DNA of 11,909 nucleotides, taken from WLMZ01 sp043747765. Lineage in GTDB: Bacteria; Actinomycetota; Acidimicrobiia; Acidimicrobiales; Ilumatobacteraceae. Numbering within the stretch: the stretch's first letter is position 1; each line of letters opens with the position of its first letter. Location of the stretch: NCBI GenBank assembly GCA_043747765.1, contig JAYTOM010000362.1:1-11909 (forward strand). Reading direction: 5' to 3'. Under the pieces are notes generated by a model. The model did no database searches and had not been told where the DNA came from. It was given only the letters and a program-made list of their open reading frames with translations. The position numbers were made by a program, and so were the translations under genes. Positions 7,713 to 11,909 of this stretch are shown piece after piece.

Positions 7713-8752
7713 AGGTCGTCTACACACCGGCACATCTGGGTCACGACCCGAAGGTGGGCATCGAGCAATCACAGATCATGCCGGCCTTCGAGCATGTCGG
7801 GCGGGCGGAGGCGATTCGATCGACCCTGCAAGCGGATCAGCGATTCCACTTCCAACGTCCTGACGACTGGGGTGTCGAGCCGATCAGAGCCGTTCACGAC
7901 GACGGCCTGATCCGGTTCCTGTCGAGCGCGTGGCAGGAGTATCAGGAGGTTGCTGGTGCAACAGCTGACGTCATGCCCGACGTGTTCTATCGGCCGGCGC
8001 TGCGGCGGGGGATGGGCGAACGTGGAGAGCCGGCATCGATTCTCGCGCGGCTCGGCTACTGGTGCTTCGAGACCACGACGCCCTTGACCCACGGCACATA
8101 TCCCGCTGCCGTCGCCGCGGTGGACACAGCGCTGTCGGCAACGCGCATCGTCCTCGACGGGGATCGAGCGGCATACGGACTGTGCCGACCGCCCGGCCAC
8201 CACGCCACGAGGGGTCTGTACGGCGGCTACTGCTTCTTCAACAACGCAGCGATCGCTGCGCATTACGTTGCGTCGACCACTGGATCGAAGGTGACGGTGC
8301 TGGACGTGGATTACCACCACGGCAACGGTACGCAGGAGATCTTCTACGAACGCGACGATGTGCAGTACGTCTCGTTACACGGTGACCCGGTGCGCGCGTA
8401 TCCGTGGAACGTCGGCTATGCCGACGAGATCGGTGCCGGTCGTGGGTCCGGGCACAACCTGAATCTGCCGCTTGCGGCCCGCACCGATGACGACACGTAT
8501 CTCGCCGAATTGCGCCGGGCGATGGACCAGATCGCGATGTTCGGTCCGTCGCTGCTCATCGTCTCGCTCGGCCTCGATACATTCGTCACCGATCCGATCA
8601 GCGACCTCTCGATCACGGCGGACGGCTTCGAACGTTGTGGTGCAGCAGTGGCTGAACTGGGTCTACCGACCGTGGTCTTGCAGGAGGGCGGTTACGACGT
8701 GGGCGCACTGGGTGACAACGTCCTGCGCTGGTTGACCGGACTCGGCGCGTGA
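7709..8752 (+). CDS. Histone-deacetylase-fold amidohydrolase, acetylpolyamine amidohydrolase-like
   Basis: Zinc-dependent deacetylase of the arginase/HDAC superfamily, 347 aa, the full family length. The general-base pair is H164-H165 in RPPGHHA. The zinc ligands are D201 and H203 in DVDYHHGNG and D290 in SLGLDTF, and the transition-state Tyr is Y329 in EGGYD, so every catalytic residue is visible. The blocks GGYCFFNNAAIAA (172-184), SLHGDP (222-227), GYADEIGAG (236-244) and DTFVTDPIS (290-298) match bacterial acetylpolyamine amidohydrolase (Mycoplana ramosa type) better than AcuC. The likely substrate is therefore an acetylated polyamine or other small N-acyl amine, not a protein, though this is by similarity. 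Translation is probably coupled to the acyl-ligase gene through the ATGA overlap at 7709-7712. It ends 21 bp from the convergent LLM oxidoreductase gene, and no hairpin is obvious in that gap. Confidence 0.92.
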   Translation: MKVVYTPAHLGHDPKVGIEQSQIMPAFEHVGRAEAIRSTLQADQRFHFQRPDDWGVEPIRAVHDDGLIRFLSSAWQEYQEVAGATADVMPDVFYRPALRRGMGERGEPASILARLGYWCFETTTPLTHGTYPAAVAAVDTALSATRIVLDGDRAAYGLCRPPGHHATRGLYGGYCFFNNAAIAAHYVASTTGSKVTVLDVDYHHGNGTQEIFYERDDVQYVSLHGDPVRAYPWNVGYADEIGAGRGSGHNLNLPLAARTDDDTYLAELRRAMDQIAMFGPSLLIVSLGLDTFVTDPISDLSITADGFERCGAAVAELGLPTVVLQEGGYDVGALGDNVLRWLTGLGA

Positions 8753-8773
8753 TCTCTCGATCGTCGCGAACCT

Positions 8774-9793
8774 TCAGCTGGCCTTGACGTCGGCGATGAC
8801 TTTGTGCCAGCGCTCCGGATCCGACGTGTACGGCGCGTAGATACTGATCCGTTGGATCACGTCTCCATAGCGTCGATTCAATTCGGGAGCAATTGCTTCG
8901 GGTTCGCCGACGACGGCGAACGTGTCGAGGATCTCGTCGGTGACGAGATCGCCCATCTCGACCCATTGCCCCTGTTTGCTGAGCACGTTCAACTGCTCCT
9001 GCAATCCGCCCCAACCGTGCAGCTCGAGAACACCGCGATAGGCGGGGGTGGAACCGTAGAACGCGATCTGTTGACGTGTTCCTGCCGTCGCTGCTTGCAG
9101 CTGGGCTTCGTCGTTGCCGGTGACGACGAAGCTCGGTCCGACAATTTCGAAGCCGTCCATCGTCTTGCCGGCTTTCGCCCGGCCACGTTTCAGCGCTGGG
9201 AGGGTGACCTCGCGAAGGTATTTCTCTGTCGTGAAACCGTGGCAGATGAAGCCGTCGCAGACCTCGCCGGCGACCTCGGTCATCAGCTCGCCGACGCCAG
9301 CCAGGAACACTTTCGGAACGCCGTAGTCGCTGAGGTCCGATGCGTCGGGAGCGAAGAAGGGCGTCATCAGGGTGTGTTTGTAGAACTCGCCCCGGAAATC
9401 CAACTTCGTTCCGTTCAACCACGTGTCCCAGATCGCGCGCATCGCCAGGATCAGCTCTCGCATCCGTGGCGCAGGGTGGCTCCATTCCATGCTGAAACGT
9501 TTGGTGATGTGCGGCTTGATCTGACTGCCGAGACCGATGATGAAGCGGCCCTTGGAATAGCTCTGCAGATCCCAACCGATGTTGGCGAGGGTCATCGGAT
9601 TCCGGGCGAACGCCACGGCGATCGATGTCCCCAGCTCGAGCGTGGTGGTGTGCTCCGCGGCCAACAGAAGCGGGAAGAACGGATCGTGCGATGTCTCTGC
9701 CGTCCACACGCCGGTGTATCCAGCAGCCTCGGCCTCGAAAGCCTGCCTGCCAGCCTTGTGCAGGTCTGTTCCGATACCACCATCGATTTTCAT
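8774..9793 (-). CDS. LLM class F420-dependent oxidoreductase (TIGR03617-like)
   Basis: Luciferase-like monooxygenase-fold oxidoreductase, 339 aa, predicted to use the deazaflavin F420 as hydride carrier. The N-terminus (MKIDGG, then GYTGVWTAETSHDPFFPLLLAAEHT) and the block GLGSQIKPHITKRFSMEWSH (87-106) followed by PAPRMRELILAMRAIW are typical of the actinobacterial subgroup I know as TIGR03617. The C-terminal part, with GDLVTDEILDTFAVVGEP and RISIYAPY, also fits. The physiological substrate of this subgroup is not established. The start is ATG at 9791-9793, only 3 bp after the stop of the PAC2 gene, so this is the last gene of a three-gene operon. A GGGG run a few bases upstream may act as a weak ribosome binding site. 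Flavin use instead of F420 cannot be excluded from sequence alone. Confidence 0.9.
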   Translation of the reverse strand: MKIDGGIGTDLHKAGRQAFEAEAAGYTGVWTAETSHDPFFPLLLAAEHTTTLELGTSIAVAFARNPMTLANIGWDLQSYSKGRFIIGLGSQIKPHITKRFSMEWSHPAPRMRELILAMRAIWDTWLNGTKLDFRGEFYKHTLMTPFFAPDASDLSDYGVPKVFLAGVGELMTEVAGEVCDGFICHGFTTEKYLREVTLPALKRGRAKAGKTMDGFEIVGPSFVVTGNDEAQLQAATAGTRQQIAFYGSTPAYRGVLELHGWGGLQEQLNVLSKQGQWVEMGDLVTDEILDTFAVVGEPEAIAPELNRRYGDVIQRISIYAPYTSDPERWHKVIADVKAS

Positions 9794-9796
9794 CGT

Positions 9797-10690
9797 CTAC
9801 CCCGGGTTCTGATCGCGAAGGAATTGCTCGAACTCCGCTCCGAGTTCGTCGGCGGTCGGAATCTCTGCCGCCGTGAGCGGCGCGGACTCGAACCGCGTCT
9901 GTTCGTCGACAGCGTCGTACAGCGTCTCCAACTGTCGCACCATCGCGCCGTGCTCGTCATTTCCGGCCACCAACTCGTCGAGACGTTCGCGCTGGATGAC
10001 GGTTTCCTGTCGGGCCGCCGATCCGCTGATCCGAATCGAACAGACCTGTTGCAATCCGTCGAGCAATGCAACAGTCGCCGCTGGATACGCCATCGACGAG
10101 ACGTAATGAGGAACCTGGACCCAGATGCCCAACGCCTCGACGCCCTGCTCGTTGAACGAGTGCTCGAGCACGGCCGCCACGCCGGCAGGGACGTCCACCG
10201 AGTTCTTCAGCAGTGGTAGGGACGATACGACGTCGGCGGACGGCGCCGACAACGACAGGCGTGAGGCACGCGTGTGTGGAGTTGCGAACGGGTACGAACC
10301 GAGCGCGACCATTCGTTTGGCACCCAACGTCAGCCCGAGCAAGGCTGCCTCGGTGCTGAACAGATGCCATGCCATATCCGGTTCGGGGCCGGTCAGCATC
10401 AAGACATCGCGACCGTCCAGATCCACACCCGCCTTGACCTCGATGTCCGGCCAGACGAGCTTGGTGTTGATACCGTCGCGCAGTTGCATTGTCGGGCGTC
10501 TGGCCCTGTAGTCGATGAACGTATCGCCGTCGAACACGGCGATCGTCCTGGCGTTGCACTCCTGCTCGAGCGCTGCCATCGCTGCGGCGGCAGCGCCACT
10601 CGCATCGATCCAACCCGAGAGCATCACCACCAACGTCGGATCGACGAGCGGTGGGGGCGTTCCGCCCACGATGGTGTAGGCCGTTGTCAT
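9797..10690 (-). CDS. PAC2 family protein
   Basis: 297-residue PAC2-domain protein, named after the eukaryotic proteasome assembly chaperone 2; the function of bacterial members is not established. Recognisable features of the actinobacterial group are GWIDASGAAAAA (26-37), the DTFIDYRARRP block (56-66), GPEPDMAW (101-108), GSYPFATPHTR (131-141) and a later VPHYVSS segment. The C-terminal quarter (AGNDEHGAMVRQLETLYD onward) is charged and helical-looking and is a common tail in this group. No signal peptide or membrane segment is seen, so it is probably cytoplasmic. The ATG at 10688-10690 overlaps the stop of the phosphotransferase gene by 4 bp (ATGA on the minus strand), implying translational coupling. 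Actinobacteria carry 20S proteasomes, so a proteasome-linked role is possible, but no proteasome gene lies in this window. Confidence 0.9.
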   Translation of the reverse strand: MTTAYTIVGGTPPPLVDPTLVVMLSGWIDASGAAAAAMAALEQECNARTIAVFDGDTFIDYRARRPTMQLRDGINTKLVWPDIEVKAGVDLDGRDVLMLTGPEPDMAWHLFSTEAALLGLTLGAKRMVALGSYPFATPHTRASRLSLSAPSADVVSSLPLLKNSVDVPAGVAAVLEHSFNEQGVEALGIWVQVPHYVSSMAYPAATVALLDGLQQVCSIRISGSAARQETVIQRERLDELVAGNDEHGAMVRQLETLYDAVDEQTRFESAPLTAAEIPTADELGAEFEQFLRDQNPG

Positions 10691-11721
10691 GTCAGCTGTC
10701 CGAGAGCGGCCACGGCGCTGGCAGCTGCGTTGTCGACCTGCAGTCTGAACGGAAGCAGATCGTTCGGGTCACGCTCACCGAGCGCTCCTCCGAGGTAACG
10801 CGCATAGACGCCTTCGAGGATGCATGCGAGCTTCCAGAACGCGAACGCGACGTAGTAGTCGAGTTGTGACAGGTCGGCGCCGGTGGTCGCCGCGTAGCGG
10901 TCAGCGAGCTGTTGGCGATTGAAGAATCCGGGCAGCGTGGTCGACGTTCCTGCCCACGACGACAGGGAATCATCTGGCCCGCTCCAGTACACGAGCAACA
11001 GCCCGAGATCGGCGAGCCGATCGCCGAGTGTGCAGATCTCCCAGTCGAGCACTGCGACGACCTTGCCGGTCTCGTCGACCATGCAGTTGTCGAGGCGGTA
11101 GTCGCCGTGGACGATCGACGCTGAACCCTGCTCGGGAATCCGTGCCAGCAATGCGGTATGGGCCTCGTCGATGTCGGAGAGTTCGCGGGTCTTCTGTGAG
11201 TTCCATTGGCCGTACCAGCGGCGGAGCTGGCGGGCGATGTAGTCCTCGTGTTTGCCGAGCGTGTCTAGACCGCTGGCGACGAGGTCAACCGAATGGATTG
11301 CTGCCATCGTGTCGACGATCGACTCGCTCGCTCGTTTGCGCGAGGCGAGATCGAGCACTGATTCGGACGACGCCGCGTCGCGCAACACATACCCGTCGAC
11401 GAAGCCCATGACATAGAAAGGCGCTCCGTTCACGTCGGGGTCGCCACAGAAACCGAGTGCTGGGGCAACAGGCACAGCCGATCCCTGCAGTCCGGAGATG
11501 ATCCGGTGCTCGCGTGCCATGTCATGTGCACTGGCCAGGACGTGGCCGAGTGGAGGGCGACGGAGCACGTAGCGCGAGCCGTTCGATCCGGTGACCCGAA
11601 AGGTCAGGTTCGAGTGGCCACCGGCGATGAGTTCGAACTCGAACGGCGCCTCGGAGCCCGCGACGTTGTGCGTGAGCCAAGCAGTGACGGAAGAAACGTC
11701 GATCCCCGGTGTGTCGCTCAT
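10687..11721 (-). CDS. Phosphotransferase family protein (APH/ACAD10-like kinase fold)
   Basis: Protein-kinase-like small-molecule phosphotransferase of the APH family, 344 aa. The N-lobe has AGGHSNLTFRV (33-43, glycine-rich loop region) and YVLRRPPLG (51-59), whose RRPP is usual in the ACAD10/ACAD11-like branch. The catalytic loop is HGDYRLDN (205-212), with D207 as likely base and N212 as metal ligand, and the DFG equivalent is DWE (226-228), normal for this family. Human ACAD10/11 kinases phosphorylate 4-hydroxyacyl-CoAs, so a hydroxyacyl substrate is a reasonable guess; antibiotic resistance is unlikely to be its role. I chose the ATG at 11719-11721, which has GGA 4 nt upstream. An in-frame GTG at 11728-11730 would add three residues (MDA) and is the main alternative. 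It is the first gene of the operon with PAC2 and the LLM oxidoreductase, and divergent from the thioredoxin-like gene. Confidence 0.9.
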   Translation of the reverse strand: MSDTPGIDVSSVTAWLTHNVAGSEAPFEFELIAGGHSNLTFRVTGSNGSRYVLRRPPLGHVLASAHDMAREHRIISGLQGSAVPVAPALGFCGDPDVNGAPFYVMGFVDGYVLRDAASSESVLDLASRKRASESIVDTMAAIHSVDLVASGLDTLGKHEDYIARQLRRWYGQWNSQKTRELSDIDEAHTALLARIPEQGSASIVHGDYRLDNCMVDETGKVVAVLDWEICTLGDRLADLGLLLVYWSGPDDSLSSWAGTSTTLPGFFNRQQLADRYAATTGADLSQLDYYVAFAFWKLACILEGVYARYLGGALGERDPNDLLPFRLQVDNAAASAVAALGQLT

Positions 11722-11730
11722 TGCGTCCAC

Positions 11731-11736
11731 ACGGTA
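11731..11736 (-). promoter_or_regulatory. Possible -10 element for the phosphotransferase operon
   Basis: The minus strand reads TACCGT here, matching the loose actinobacterial -10 pattern TAnnnT, 9 nt ahead of the ATG at 11721. Transcription would begin within a few bases of that start codon. If it is real, the alternative GTG at 11730 would lie directly against the -10 and could not be used. No convincing -35 is visible and the match is short, so this is tentative. Confidence 0.22.
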
Positions 11737-11795
11737 TCGGCTCGCGTGGATGCCGTGCCTGGTCCCCGCTCGACGCAGCGACGTCGATGCACCGA

Positions 11796-11801
11796 TATCG
11801 T
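11796..11801 (+). promoter_or_regulatory. Possible -10 element, leaderless thioredoxin-like transcript
   Basis: TATCGT fits the TAnnnT -10 pattern and is followed by exactly 7 nt before the A of the ATG at 11809. That is the spacing expected when the start codon is the first transcribed triplet. The absence of a usable Shine-Dalgarno site (only GCGGAC abutting the ATG) agrees with a leaderless mRNA, which is common in actinobacteria. There is no clear -35 hexamer. Confidence 0.35.
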
Positions 11802-11808
11802 TGCGGAC

Positions 11809-11909
11809 ATGGCTGTGGACGTCACCGAAGCAACATTTCAGACCGAGGTCATCGACCGATCGAACACGACGCCCGTCGTCGTCGACCTGTGGGCCGAATG
11901 GTGCGGCCC
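11809..11909 (+). CDS. Thioredoxin-like protein, 3' part outside window
   Basis: The first 33 codons are visible and read into DLWAEWCGP at the right edge (WCGP at residues 30-33), the start of the thioredoxin WCGPC redox motif. The preceding segment, with TEATFQTEVIDRSNTTPVVVDLWA, matches the thioredoxin first helix and central strand. The product is a cytoplasmic thiol-disulfide protein. It could be a plain thioredoxin or the N-terminal domain of a thioredoxin-TPR protein (CnoX/YbbN type), which open with a similar sequence; the cut prevents a choice. The start ATG lacks a spaced ribosome binding site and is probably leaderless. It is divergent from the phosphotransferase operon, with about 87 bp between the two starts. 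Confidence 0.85.
   Translation, partial: MAVDVTEATFQTEVIDRSNTTPVVVDLWAEWCG

Noticed and set aside
6234..7772. 512-codon minus-strand open frame
   Set aside because: Antisense to the well-supported acyl ligase; composition is typical of a reverse-complement frame in high-GC DNA.
8753..8773. Possible terminator between the convergent deacetylase and LLM genes
   Set aside because: Only a short CGATCG palindrome is present in the 21-bp gap, too small to support a hairpin call.
8804..10219. 471-codon plus-strand open frame
   Set aside because: Antisense to the LLM oxidoreductase and PAC2 genes, both of which carry clear family motifs, and it has no motif of its own.
10687..11721. Aminoglycoside resistance gene
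   Set aside because: The APH fold is shared by many metabolic kinases. The RRPP motif and the operon context fit the ACAD10-like branch better, and nothing suggests a mobile or resistance setting.

Overview
The window is high-GC, gene-dense bacterial DNA with short intergenic gaps. The protein repertoire points to an actinobacterium: an F420-dependent luciferase-like (LLM) oxidoreductase, an actinobacterial-type PAC2 protein, a long (960 aa) leucyl-tRNA synthetase with an extra insertion, FadD-like acyl-AMP ligase sequence, and few strong Shine-Dalgarno sites. I would guess class Acidimicrobiia (Ilumatobacter-like), but this is inference from general character and not from a marker gene.

Layout from left to right. 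(1) 1-527, minus: 5' part of a short-chain dehydrogenase/reductase cut by the left edge. (2) About 598-2937, plus: a MATE/DinF-type multidrug and toxin exporter followed 9 bp later by a YhdH/AcuI-type (acrylyl-CoA reductase-like) NADPH oxidoreductase. (3) 2946-3023: a long, nearly perfect inverted repeat lying exactly between two convergent genes, probably a bidirectional terminator. (4) 3027-5909, minus: leuS. (5) 6015-8752, plus: a fatty acyl-AMP/acyl-CoA ligase overlapping by 4 bp with a histone-deacetylase-fold amidohydrolase of the acetylpolyamine type. (6) 8774-11721, minus: a three-gene operon in transcription order of an ACAD10-like phosphotransferase, a PAC2-family protein and an LLM-class F420-dependent oxidoreductase, with a 4-bp overlap and a 3-bp gap. 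(7) 11809 to the right edge, plus: start of a thioredoxin-like gene, probably on a leaderless transcript.

Most of this is housekeeping or general metabolism and I see no mobile element, CRISPR array, tRNA, rRNA or phage gene. The transport/reductase pair looks like detoxification. The ligase/deacetylase pair and the phosphotransferase/PAC2/LLM trio are tight operons whose joint function is not obvious; these and the intergenic inverted repeat are the items most worth a second look. I did not find convincing evidence for an entirely new system.
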